Source: Thunnus maccoyii (taxonomy: Eukaryota; Chordata; Actinopteri; Scombriformes; Scombridae). From it: a stretch of 64,000 bases of DNA. The position numbers were made by a program, and so were the translations under genes. Positions 10,148-20,680 of the stretch are shown here, one piece after another (the first letter of the stretch is position 1; each line of letters begins with the position of its first letter). The notes beneath the pieces are model-generated. The model made no database searches, was not told the origin of the DNA, and saw only the letters and a program-made list of their open reading frames with translations. The stretch is taken from positions 1,650,574 to 1,714,573 of the forward strand of contig NC_056537.1 of NCBI RefSeq assembly GCF_910596095.1, written 5' to 3'.

Positions 10148-12378
10148 GGTACGTGGTCACAGAGACAACGCAGACGCACAAAGACTTTTTCTTTTTTATG
10201 TGTTTGTTTCTATGATGTATGAATTGTTCCTCCTGTGATTTTATGGACATGGAGTTGATATATTTTTAAATGTTTCCTTTGATACAGTCTCAGTGTGGCA
10301 CGGTCGTTCCCCTGGAGATCGTGCTGTTGAAGAAGGTGGGCGGGGCGTTTGGCGGCGTGGTGCGGCTGTTGGACTGGTGGGAGCGGGCGGACGGCTGGCT
10401 GATGGTGATGGAGCGTCCTGAGCCCGGGCAGGACCTGTTTGATTACATCACGGAGCGCGGCGCGCTGGACGAGGCGGCGGCGCGCAGCTTCTTCCTGCAG
10501 GTGCTGGAGGCGGTGCGTCACTGCTTCACCTGCGGCGTCGTCCACCGCGACATCAAGGACGAGAACCTGCTGGTGGACCTGAGGACCGGACAGATCAAAC
10601 TCATCGACTTCGGCTCAGGGGCCCTCCTCAAAGACGCCGCCTACACAGAGTTCGATGGTGAGTAAGAGTCCAGTATGACTGTTACATCCAGGGCGAGGAC
10701 AGAAAGCAGCATTTTGTTTTGGTCAGGAAGTATTTTCAGGAAATAAACTGCAGCCAGTGTTTTCCCACCACGCTCACTCTGACAAACTGTCATTCTGTTG
10801 TCATGACAACCGCATCAGTATTTATGAGCCTGTTTTATGCTGTCATGTATAAAACACCTAATGCTCCCCTCCCTCCCTCCAGGTACGCGGGTGTACAGTC
10901 CTCCAGAGTGGATCCGGTTCCGTCGGTATCACGGTCGCTCTGCCACCGTGTGGTCGCTCGGCGTGCTGCTGTATGACATGGTGTGTGGGGACATCCCCTT
11001 CGAACAGGACGAGGAGATCCTGACAGGACGGGTCTACTTCAGACGCAAAATCTCTACAGGTCAGTCTTGAATACTGCCGCGCCACAAAAATGTCATCATC
11101 AGTGTCTCTGCAGCCCATCAAACATAAACAACACTGACCTGAACTGTGTGGTGTTGGTAGTAAACTGCCAGGGAAGAGGCTCTGCCTGGAAGACTCAGCT
11201 CAGGGCAAAAAACAGCTTTATTCTGATGAGAGATGTGACTGTGTTTAACAGCTGCATCTGAATCACTCCGTCTTTAGTGTATAGTACTCTACACTTACCC
11301 TCCACCATTTTATAGGATATATATAAGTCTGAGAGCGTAAATGTATCCACTATATAGTGTCCAAGACGTTCGCTATACTGCACTGTCTGTGGCATGTACA
11401 CTACTAGTGTTCCTCTGTCGTTTTGGGGTAAGTTGCGTCAAGTCATGCTGCAAGTAGTCAAGCTGTGCTGGTACGCTGCCAGTGTTTTTACATCACAGCA
11501 GGGGGTAAAAGAAGTGTGGAAAGTGAACTGTTTGCAGAAAATGCAGTAGGCTGTTTGTCTTTGTACTCTTCCTCCCTGTGGTGTTTCTAACTGATCCACT
11601 CAACAAAGAGCTGCAAATATCTCCAGATCTTGTTGTGTCGTCCTGTTTTTATTAGAGAAAAGCGCAGCTAACTCAGTTATAAACACATGTAATTTCTTAT
11701 ATCTTCCTTCACCATAAAAAGACTCATGCCAGTTTGTCAGTGGAATGCTTTTATTATGAAGCAGCAATAGCAGGAAATGTTGGGTTTTCATCAGCAACAA
11801 CTTAACATGACTCTGAGGGAAAATACAGATGCAGGAATATAGGAAAGAAACTAAACTTCAAACCATAAAAAATCACTGAAGTTACAAAAGTGCTGAGAGC
11901 TGAACACAAACACTCGCTTGTTTGAGGGGGAGGAGGGGGTCCTCACAGGTCATCGCGGGGGTTACCACAGCGACAGACCCGGGCTGATGGAGGAACCCTG
12001 TACTGTCTTACAATCCCACAAGGCAGTATGAAGCACTTTATGTATCAGTTTACTGCTCACTACAGTGTTAACTACTGATTATTGATTCTATAGTGAATAA
12101 GCGATGTGATTTCAGACACAGCCTCAGTTTGATGTTTGGTGCTGCAGAGTGTCACTTCCTGTCAAGATTCTTCATCTCCTTGTGTTTCTGTCACAGAGTG
12201 CCAGCAGCTGATTGGCTGGTGTCTGAGCCAGCAGCCGTCCGACCGACCAACCCTGGAGCAGATCCTCCTTCACCCCTGGGTGACGAGCGGCGACAGTCAG
12301 GAGACGAACGACAGCAACATCACGCTCCACGCCATCACAACCGACTCCTCCTCCTCCTCGACTTCCTCCTCTAGCTAG
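7264..12378 (+). CDS. pim3: PIM-family serine/threonine kinase (pim3-like), six exons
   Basis: Exons are 7264-7342, 8415-8524, 9840-9890, 10288-10657, 10883-11059 and 12197-12378, with GT/AG borders and consistent phases, giving 322 residues. PIM kinases are constitutively active cytosolic survival kinases. Visible elements are the glycine loop GSGGFGTVY (45-53), the VAVK lysine (K67), the PIM-specific proline hinge ERPEP (122-126), HRDIKDEN with D168, DFG at 187-189, and VYSPPEWIR in the activation segment. The tail is a run of serines. The start MLLCKLGSL matches the conserved PIM N-terminus. [24 protein letters not shown] and [14 protein letters not shown] favour PIM3 over PIM1 or PIM2, but fish have several pim paralogues, so the symbol is less certain than the family. 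Intron 3 contains a repeat tail and a (TAA)n run. Confidence 0.93.
9131..9365 (+). repeat. Interspersed repeat (ATTAGTTGTCC/ATTAATTAT family) in PIM intron 2
   Basis: A diverged copy of a common fish repeat, with TGAATATTTTCTGGTTTCTT, TAGTCCTCTGAAACAGTAAA and a CTATTTTGATAACTGATTG start. Related copies lie at about 12780-13090 (reverse), 29220-29490 (reverse), 46757-46970 and 55122-55330. Confidence 0.7.
9962..10146 (-). repeat. LINE/SINE 3' tail and (TAA)n in PIM intron 3
   Basis: The phrase CAACTTTATTTATAAAGCAC and then CCAAAGTGCTTTACAGCTCA reads on the minus strand as the classic end of fish non-LTR elements. It is followed at 10110-10146 by a (TAA)n microsatellite. Confidence 0.6.
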
Positions 12379-13129
12379 CAGAGCCTCTGATTGGTCAACA
12401 GGACGCTGGCACAGACTTGATTGACAGCTGTCCTCTGGTGGTGTTTCCTGGTGGCAGAGTGAGTCGTGGTCACAGTTCATGACGAGGTCGCCCCCTCCCG
12501 TTCATAGACTATTGTTGTTTTCCGTCTTGTGTTTCAGTTTCTGAGTGCCTTGAGTTTAAAGCTGCTTTGGTTGCCACGGTAACAAAATGCCAAGGAGGAG
12601 TCAGTTTCTTCAGAGATCCCATTAATTTAGACAAAATTAGAGCTGCAAAGATTTATCAATTAATGGCACAAAAAGCAAAAATGGCAAAAATTTGCTGATG
12701 TTTTGCTGATTGTATTTGTTTTATGTCTTTGTCAACTTAATATTTTTGGTTTTGGACATTCTAAGACGTTCTAAGACATTAGGGCTGTAATGTCTTCTTT
12801 TCATTATCAATTAGTCGTTTGGTGTATAAAATTTAAGAAAATGGTGTAAAAATGTTGAACACTGTTTCCCAAAGTCCAAGATGACGTTATCAAATGTCTT
12901 GTTTTATCCACAACCCAAAGATACTCAGTTTACTGTTGTAGACACTAAAAAAACAGAAAATATTCACATTTGAAAAGCTGGAATCGGAGAATCTTGGAAT
13001 TTTCCTCTTCAAAATGACTCCAAATGATAAATTGACTATAAAAATATTTGGCAACCAATTGATTCATTGACTAATCGTTGCAGCTCTAATAGTAATAAAC
13101 AACCTTATTGCTGCAGTGAGCGGCCACAT
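12379..13129 (+). other. Probable PIM 3' UTR and flank with a reverse repeat copy
   Basis: The DNA downstream of the PIM stop codon shows no second gene. At about 12780-13090 a reverse-oriented copy of the ATTAGTTGTCC-type repeat is present (AGGGCTGTAATGTCTTC to GACTAATCGTTGCAGCTC). An AATAAA lies near 13093 and could end the transcript. Confidence 0.4.
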
Positions 13130-13580
13130 CGATGCAACAGAACAAAGGTGAACACACCTGACATGTTATCTGCAACTAACCGTTATTTTCATTGTTGATC
13201 AGCCTGTCACATGTTTGATCCATAAAATGGTGAAAATTTCCATCCAGAGAATTTTCTAGTTTGACAGACTCCACTGAGCATGTGCAGGAACGCGGCTCTG
13301 TTTGCAGCTTCACCAGCTTGTTATGCTACAGATCACAACCTTTGACTGAAGTTCTTGGAGAAATTTATAATTTAGTACAAAGTCAAGAGGTTGTGATATG
13401 TAACATAAGCAAGTGAAGCTGTAAACAGAACTGCATGTGCAGTGGACAGTTACTATCTTATTATTTTTACTCTTTGGAGCCATTCTAAAGAAACTAACGT
13501 GACCAAACTCTTCATGATGAAGGAACATGTCACCCAGTGCAGACACAGTGGAATACTTCAAACACATCCAGAACATGTCT
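13130..13580 (+). repeat. Diverged internal fragment of the foldback repeat seen at 53.3-53.9 kb
   Basis: Phrases such as TTTGGAGCCATTCTAAAGAA, GACCAAACTCTTCATGATGA and GGAACATGTCACCCAGTGCA match the interior of the element at 53284-53880 with substitutions. The outer arms are not recognisable here. Confidence 0.55.
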
Positions 13581-14061
13581 TTGATTTATTTTAACAAACG
13601 TGATGTATTTTACATCAAGTAAACATTCATAAATCAGTGTCACCAACTGTTGCGTAGCAGCTCAGATTACTGGATAAAACCAAAGAAAAAAAATAATAGT
13701 TACTAATATTCAAAAACAAGAAAATCAAAAAATTATAGAAATAAAAAAACATATGTTTATTTAATTAAAAAAAATAATTCTCCAACAACAGATGGATGAA
13801 ATAAGGCTCACACTTGATTCAGCTGTTTTCCTGCAGTTTCAGTTGTGCATTAAGTTGCCTTCAGCCTATCAAACAATGTTAACCAACAGCGTAACAGTTC
13901 ATCAACAGTCAACATATTTCCACCTTATCAGACTAAGCAACAGTTCACTTTAACTGACAAACAAATGACTGAAATGAACTGAAACCATGAAACAGAACTT
14001 TGAGTGTGTGAACTGACTGTTAATGGTGAGAATAACTGACAACATCTACAGGCCAAATGCA

Positions 14062-14605
14062 TCACACAGGAGTTGAATCGCTGCCATGGAAACAGTGCCT
14101 GCGTCGGGGCTGGGTCATTTGGCCGGTATGGTGGTCAGCGCCGTAGGGAGACTGGTGGGAGTGGGGTGGAGGGCAGCAGGGGCTCGGGGGGATGCTGTGG
14201 GTGAGAACCTGGACTGTTGGGTCACCGGTCGGCTGGGATGAGCTGTGCTGCAGCTCCAGGAGCTGCTCACATAAAGCTGCAGGTAGAGCAGCTGGGAATA
14301 GATAAGGCACGTTGGGGGTCTGTAGGGTCTCCTCACCCTCCTGTAGTAGTTCCACTTCTTCTCTAATATATCCTCAAATGTGGGGTCCAGCATGCAGCAG
14401 TTGCCCTTCCTGTCCCCTCCGCTCTCCTGGACACAAAACACTCATTTAGAGACAAACTGACTCTGATGCTAATTTTTCCAGCCTTTCTGATTCTCATTGG
14501 AGGGAACTTGGAGATGATGTAGTCATATATGGTCTCTTGTCATCTCTGCACCTTTGGGCTCAGACGGGGGCGAGTTGGAACTGATGTCATCTGTTTGAAA
14601 ATATT
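14062..14605 (-). pseudogene. foxl3: Forkhead (FoxL-type, foxl3-like) pseudogene
   Basis: The minus strand carries a degraded forkhead domain. Around 14520-14490 it encodes IYDYIISKFP, helix-3 region text of FOXL proteins. It then continues to SLSLNECFV and, after a small deletion with frameshift, to GGDRKGN, LDPTFEDILEK and RRVRRPYRPP, which is wing 2 and the basic tail. A second one-base frameshift follows, after which the frame reads NVPYLFPAALPAALCEQ. Upstream, SSNSPPSEPKG corresponds to the N-terminal linker, but the PYSYVALIAMAI part of helix 1 is deleted. Canonical YWTLDP has become CCMLDP. The tail does not resemble FOXL2, so foxl3 (a germline sex-determination factor in medaka) is the better guess. 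No intact coding path exists. Confidence 0.7.
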
Positions 14606-16468
14606 TTTATAATGAGGAAATGATAAAGTGAAGTAAACGTCAGACTCTGAGTTCTCTGTCCTCGCTGACGTCCTGCTCCTCTTCAGCTTCACTTCAGCTG
14701 GAAAATCTGAGGTTCATAAAGACAGTTTGACATAATCTGTTAGTTGTTTTGTTGATTGTTTTCTCAGTTTCTTGCTTCAAACTGGACTGAGTATTTTTTG
14801 AAATGTTTGGATGCCTGCATCATTACAATAACTAGTTTCAGTATTGATTGATTTTTGATGGGATCCATGTTTTTCTTGTGTCAGTCTGTCTCTAAACACT
14901 CAGCTGTCTCCTCAGTGTCATCGTGTCTCTGGCTGTAAAACGCACAGTCAATGCAAATGTTCACTTTTCTAGTTTGAATATATGAATTTTTTTACTTTTT
15001 TACATGTATATTTTGTACATTTGTTTTATTTATTTAGTAAAGAGACATTCCTCCTCATGTTTATTTATTTAAATTATCTTCTGTTAACTTTTTTTTCTAA
15101 AATGTTTTTGATTTTTATATTTTTTTTCTTCCTGTGAGCTGAAAACAACAAAATGAAGTTCAGGTTTGAGTTTAAGAGTTTAAACTAATTTTTCTGATTC
15201 TCATTTCATTTATTAGTTTTTTTTTTTTGGTGTTTTGAAATTTAAAATTCTGTCAGGAAAAAGTATTTTTTCACCAAAATTTTTCAAATTAAACCTTTTT
15301 TTGTATATAAACTGATTTCTGTGTGATGTTTTCTCTTTTCTGTGTACAGTTACATCAATGTCTCCTTGAATATCAAACCTCCTTTACATCAGTTCAATGA
15401 TTAATTATTAATCTTACATTATTGTTAAGAACACCTCAAACTCCCACATACAAAGTAACTGACAAAACATTAATGTGGGAGATTTAAAACAAGCAGAAAT
15501 TGAAGATATAAAAGACATAATGAAGGATGATATGATGGCTTCCTTTAATGAATTGTTACAATAAAGAAATTTGAAAAGGAATTCCTGAATTATGCCAGTC
15601 TTCAAAACATTATCAAGAGATCTTAATAATCTTAGACAACAAAAATTTGAATATGATGAGATACTAAGTGATACTGAGGAAAAGAATAAAAGACAAACTG
15701 TAAAAATCTGTTAAACATAGAAACACATAATACTCGTAACAAATGTGCAAATCAGTGGGTATCACTCATCAGTTTACTGATGGATTTACTGTTGATACAT
15801 GTGAACGGTTAGAAAAGTTGAAAGCTACAGAGTCTCTGTGGGATTTGAAGATCTTTCCTGCTGTTAAATCATCACATGACAATCAGTCAGAGCTCTCAGC
15901 TAAACACCTGCTGTGATTCCTGGACTTCAGCAGAGGTTCTGGTCTGTATAAAGACCACATGGTTACTAAACGTAATGATGCTTGTGTGAAATCAGAGCCA
16001 ATGATTTTTGGGATGCAGTCAGACTGATCTTAGAGCTCTGACAAAGATGAACTGATCAATTCTTTAGTGTTGAAATGAGAGAACAAACACTTTCAGATCA
16101 GATTTGATGGTAGGACAGTTTGATGATGAGGACCACTGTCTCTATACATCTTGTAAGGCTGTCAGTTGTAATCCAGCTTTATTTCCTGCAGACATCAACA
16201 CAACAACAACAGTCGTCTTCACATCAACTCCAACACATGATCACAACAAGCTTCTGGCTGATCTGATTGGCTGACTGTTCTCTCTCTCTCTGTCTTTCTG
16301 TCCAATCCTGAAGCCTGTCACCATTCTCCTCTCACAGCTTCACTGAGGAAAGCAGCCACTGAGAAGGTTGAAGGTTCACCAGGAAATACTGGATCTTTGC
16401 TTGATACTAACTGTGTTTAATACAATACTGCTGAAACCAGCACGGACTGACTCCAACCTTCTACTGAC
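14606..16468. other. AT-rich gene-free stretch
   Basis: No supported gene. ATTTA-rich sequence is present at about 15000-15070. The part at 15470-15720 is poor in stop codons in places but shows no domain. Confidence 0.3.
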
Positions 16469-16623
16469 CTCAGAGTCTCCAGTCCGGACTCTCCTGAAGA
16501 TCAGACAGCAGCTTCACATCTGAACTCATCAGGTTGTTTCCCTACAGATCCAGCTCTCTCAGATGGGATGAGGGGTTGGACTTCAGAGCTGAGGCCAGAG
16601 AATCACAGCTGATCTCTGACAAA
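16469..16623 (-). pseudogene. Leucine-rich-repeat exon of an NLRC3-like gene, broken
   Basis: Read on the minus strand after a CTGCAG acceptor, the exon encodes [19 protein letters not shown] and then HLRELDL, a typical fish NLRC3-like LRR. A TAG stop then replaces the usual serine codon before GNNL. The same frame continues through SSDVKLLSDLQESPD to a GTCAGT donor. The exon is 155 nt, shorter than the usual 174 nt LRR exon of this family (remembered figure). It has the same orientation as the NLR exon at 28049-28735 and is probably the 3' part of that broken gene. Confidence 0.75.
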
Positions 16624-16822
16624 CTGCAGTCCCCCAATCTGATGAAGAACAAATGACGTCACTTTAGAAAACAAAGTTCCTTTTTTAAATTATTCAAAGT
16701 TTCATAATCTGTTCAGATCTGAAGAAGGTTTAGAAGCTGCTGGAACAGCCTTCAGAGGATCTGAGAGCAGCTGAAAATATACATATTTTTGAACATAAAC
16801 TAAAAACCATCTGTTTATTCTG

Positions 16823-16834
16823 CACTGTAAAAAA
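16823..16834 (+). repeat. Left terminal inverted repeat of the CACTA-like element
   Basis: CACTGTAAAAAA, matching the reverse complement of 24135-24146. Confidence 0.75.
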
Positions 16835-17549
16835 TGACTGTGAAATTTACATAAAAACTATGTAAAATCCCTACAGAAAAGTATTGTAAACTCAAAAACA
16901 TATATTTTTTGTTTAAAGTACAGTGAATTTTTGGAAACTATTAAACAGAATGTTTTTGTTATATTTACAACAACAATATGTGATTACAATCAAATTTATT
17001 TGTTAAAACTACAAATATTGGTAACAAAAACAGAGAAATACTGTAATACTCATAACAAAACAATTTAGTTAATTTCACATGCAAATATTGTAAAAACTAT
17101 AGTTTTAGTCAGTTGTTTTAAAAAATACAAATATATGTAAGTCACTTTACAAGTTTATGCTGTAATTTTAACATGATTGATAAAATGATGCAAATTGACG
17201 TAGGCCTATTTAAAATGTTTTCACAAAAAAGTTTTATTGTGAACCTGAGAGGTTACCTATCTATTTAAATATAAAAAATATACAATTTTAATAACATTGC
17301 ATTTATAATTTAGGCTATTTGTAGCATATTGTAGAGTGTGTGTATAAGACATTCAAATTATTGATATATGCAAAGTAACACTGTTCAGTCCTAATCCTTG
17401 TATGCTTTATGTTTCTTTTAGTCTTTATCATTATCATTTTCACAGGCTAAACAACCTAACAGTGCCACCTCTAACCACTTGTACTTTTACTCTCTCATTG
17501 TGCACTGAGTCCTCCTAATTTTGAAATTTAAAAGTGCGCAGCTGAAGTT

Positions 17550-17737
17550 CGTCTCTGATTGGATAATGACGTGAGGGCGGGAGAAGCGCGAACCATTAGC
17601 CGTTAGCGTCACTAAGGAGCCAGTGTGCAGTCTGCAGAGCAGAGAACGGAGCAGAAATCTTCGGACCACTTCATTTTAAAAGATTTTAGGACAAATCTAC
17701 AAGTTTTTTGGAGGGTCTGTGGCTGTTCAATTGGAAG
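17550..17737 (+). promoter_or_regulatory. Transposon promoter and non-coding first exon
   Basis: This is the only GC-rich island in the 5' third of the element. It has ATTGG (reverse CCAAT), TGACGTGA (CRE-like) and a GGGCGG box at 17561-17579. A likely untranslated exon ends at AATTGGAAG with a GTAAGC donor at 17738. A CTTAATTCAG acceptor near 17867 would join it to the transposase exon. The TTTCTTCTTCAG acceptor ending at 20673 could join it to the SAM-gene exon instead. Confidence 0.5.
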
Positions 17738-17900
17738 GTAAGCTTCATATTTAGGCTACTCTTTTTTCGAGACCAGACGAAAATGTGTGCTGAAAGCTAG
17801 CTAGCTAGCACCAGTCCATATTTAAGACCAGTAACGTTAGCTCAATGTGTGATAACTTAATTCAGCTGAAAAGCACAGGCAAACATTTGAAATCCTAAAA

Positions 17901-20549
17901 ATGATCACCTGCGTCTTTTGTAAAAGCAAATTTGTTACATTAAGAGGCTATGTACTGCATTGCAGAGTACATAGGAATGAGCCTCATTGTCTTTTCAAAT
18001 GTGCTGGCGCCAACTGTAGTCAAACATTTACCACTTACTCAGCTTTCAAGGGCCATTTTTATCGTGTGCACAATGCACCTGCACCGCAAGCTGCTCCTAA
18101 AGCTGTTGTTGCGGATTTAAAATGCGCAGTTTCATTATGTGCCCGCAATTTACACACGGTGAAAGAGCTAGTGTCTCACTTAAATGATCATTTTGGAGAG
18201 GGCAGGTCTGTGTCATGTCCAGTAAGTGGTTGTAAGCATGTGTTTACAAAAAAGTCATCATTTACTTCTCACATGTGTAGGAAGCATAAAGCATGCTCCC
18301 CTGATGGTATTGATGACATGTACAAGGAAACTCGCCTTCAGCCCCCAAATGTCATTGCCAGTACAGATGATTCAGAAAGCACACATGAAGCCATGCCAAC
18401 AGCTAGTGCAGCCAGTGATATGCCAGAGAATGATAGTCAGTCTTATCTCAGAAACATGTGTCTCTTTTACCTTAAACTGCAAGGACAGCTGCTTATTCCT
18501 GCCTCTACTATACAGACTATTGTTGAGGAGATGCAAAATGTGCACGAGTTAGGTCAAGCCTACACAATAACTAAAGTAAGTTCTTTATTAAAAAATGATA
18601 TGAGCCTATCAGATGAAGCAGTCACTAAAATATGTGACTGCATTAAAGAGTCAGATTTGTTCTCTGCCTGTCATCAGGGACAATTAAGAACAACATACAC
18701 CAGAAATCAGACATTCACAAAAATGTTTAAGTACACGGAACCCCAAAAAGTGCTATTGGGAATGGATGAAAACATGACACAAAAATTTGCGTACTACATA
18801 CCAGTGGCAGAAACTCTGAAGAGCTTTTTGCACTCCCAGTTATGGAGGAATGCACAGCCACAACAGTTTGGAGATCCTGATGTAGAGGTTTTTACGGATT
18901 TATATGATGGAAAAATTTTCAAATGTCACCAGTTCTTTAATGAAAACCCTGAAAGCCTCAAACTGATTTTGTATCAAGATTCATTTGAAATTGTGAATCC
19001 CCTGGGTTCTGCTAAAAAGACACACAAAGTTCTTGCAGTTTATCTTTCATTAGCAAATTTACCCATTCATTTGCGTTCAAATACTGATAATATGTTTTTA
19101 GTCTTGTTGTGTGTTGAGAATGACTTAAAGCGTTTTGGAATAGCCAAAGTTTTCTCAGAGTTGTTGGCAGATCTGAAATCCTTGGAGACAGATGGAATAA
19201 ATGTAGATGGAAAAACAGTAAAAGGGGGTCTCTACTGCATTGCTGGGGATAACCTTGGTTCTCATTGCATAGGTGGGTTTACAGAGAACTTCAGCCGCTC
19301 TCAATATTTTTGCAGGTACTGTGACATCACGAGAAGTGAGTTTGAGGCTGATCCAAATGCCTGTGGTCCTCCACGCACCCCAGAGACGTATGACACAGCT
19401 GTTGCTGATCTCCAGGCTGAAAACATCCAAGACGTCAGAGGAATAAAGGTAAACTCTATCTTTAATACCCTTGAGTCTTTTCACGTATCCCAACCTGGTC
19501 TCCCGCCTTGTTTAGGTCATGACCTCTTTGAAGGAGTCTTGTCATATGATCTAGCACTGTACTTGAAGAACATTATAAAAATGAAAAAATGGTTCACATA
19601 CTCACTCTTAAACAGGCGCATCAAACAGTTTAAGTACAAAGGATCTGAAGCACTCACAAAGCCATGTGCTGTCAAACCTGACGGAGCCAAGTTATCAGGG
19701 CAAGCCATTCAAAACTGGAACCTTCTGAGATTGCTACCAGTTTTGATTGGTGACAAAGTGCAAAATCATGAGGATGAAGTATGGCAGTTAGCTCTCCAGC
19801 TAAAAGACATTGTGGATCTTATTTGTGCTCAGAACATTTCCTTGTCCCAGATAGCATATCTTGACATTTTGATCCAAGAATATTTGGAGTTGAGAAAGAT
19901 GATGTTTCCTGAAATTCAACTCAAACCCAAGCACCACTATTTGCGCCATTATTCAGCACTGTCGTTGAAATTTGGTCCATTGAGGAGATTATGGACGCTT
20001 AGGTTTGAAAGTAAACACAGTTATTTTAAAAGATGTGCCAGACACTTGAAAAACTTCAAAAATATTTGTCAAACATTGTCAGAGCGTCATCAGATGTATC
20101 AGGCATATCTTTTAGCTGGGCAAGAATGCAGTAAACTACTGCAAGTGAAGGACAGCTGTGCGTTTTATCCCAACCTCTACAGTGACGCTATTAAACATGC
20201 AGTCAGGGAGTTAGCCTTTTCAGAAAGCAATACCACAGTTGCCACAGATATTCAGTACAAGGGCACTGCATATAAAAAAGGACAGTTTCTTGTGTACAGA
20301 AATGATGAGTATATGGAGTTTGGTGAACTTCTACTCATCTTGATTCAAAATGACACATCTGTGTATGTTTTGATGGATATCCACAAAGGCATCTTCCTCT
20401 CAGAATACCATCTGTATTCTGTGACAAAGGACAGTCTTGGGTTACAATGTATCAACATTAATGACCTGCCTGATTTCTATCCTTTGGTATCATATATTCT
20501 TAATGGATTCCAAGTCATTCCACTAAAACACAGTATTGTGGCAAAATAA
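17901..20549 (+). CDS. Zinc-finger DDE-type transposase of the CACTA-like element
   Basis: One 882-residue open frame. The N-terminus has four C2H2 zinc fingers (C4/C7/H20/H24; C34/C39/H52/H57; C75/C80/H93/H97; C106/C111/H124/H129), likely for DNA binding. A linker follows, then a transposase-like core: LILYQDSFEIVNPLGS with D360, CIAGDNLGSHCIGGF with D450, a CRYC pair at 471-474, HDLFEGV at 540-546, KPKHHYLRHY at 675-684, and FGPLRRLWTLRFESKH at 691-706. D360, D450 and either E544 or E703 are candidates for the catalytic triad. Similar proteins are common in fish annotations as uncharacterised proteins next to SAMD3-like genes (remembered). The superfamily is inferred from these motifs together with the CACTG termini. 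The frame is intact, which suggests recent activity. The start is the first ATG after the probable splice acceptor and lies just before the first finger. Confidence 0.85.
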   Translation: MITCVFCKSKFVTLRGYVLHCRVHRNEPHCLFKCAGANCSQTFTTYSAFKGHFYRVHNAPAPQAAPKAVVADLKCAVSLCARNLHTVKELVSHLNDHFGEGRSVSCPVSGCKHVFTKKSSFTSHMCRKHKACSPDGIDDMYKETRLQPPNVIASTDDSESTHEAMPTASAASDMPENDSQSYLRNMCLFYLKLQGQLLIPASTIQTIVEEMQNVHELGQAYTITKVSSLLKNDMSLSDEAVTKICDCIKESDLFSACHQGQLRTTYTRNQTFTKMFKYTEPQKVLLGMDENMTQKFAYYIPVAETLKSFLHSQLWRNAQPQQFGDPDVEVFTDLYDGKIFKCHQFFNENPESLKLILYQDSFEIVNPLGSAKKTHKVLAVYLSLANLPIHLRSNTDNMFLVLLCVENDLKRFGIAKVFSELLADLKSLETDGINVDGKTVKGGLYCIAGDNLGSHCIGGFTENFSRSQYFCRYCDITRSEFEADPNACGPPRTPETYDTAVADLQAENIQDVRGIKVNSIFNTLESFHVSQPGLPPCLGHDLFEGVLSYDLALYLKNIIKMKKWFTYSLLNRRIKQFKYKGSEALTKPCAVKPDGAKLSGQAIQNWNLLRLLPVLIGDKVQNHEDEVWQLALQLKDIVDLICAQNISLSQIAYLDILIQEYLELRKMMFPEIQLKPKHHYLRHYSALSLKFGPLRRLWTLRFESKHSYFKRCARHLKNFKNICQTLSERHQMYQAYLLAGQECSKLLQVKDSCAFYPNLYSDAIKHAVRELAFSESNTTVATDIQYKGTAYKKGQFLVYRNDEYMEFGELLLILIQNDTSVYVLMDIHKGIFLSEYHLYSVTKDSLGLQCININDLPDFYPLVSYILNGFQVIPLKHSIVAK

Positions 20550-20680
20550 AGTCCAATTAAAGCTGTTAATTGGACTGTTAGTTTGACATTAATATAAGTG
20601 TTACCTGATGCATGTCCCTGTTCTGTTAAGTGTATGTACTGTATATTTTTTCTGTTCTGCATTTCTTCTTCAGTGTAAAT

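Noticed and set aside
10023-10250. Frames with poly-Ile or poly-Tyr
   Set aside because: They translate the (TAA)n run in PIM intron 3.
17487-17669. Minus-strand frame over the transposon promoter
   Set aside because: Antisense to the probable first exon, no domain.
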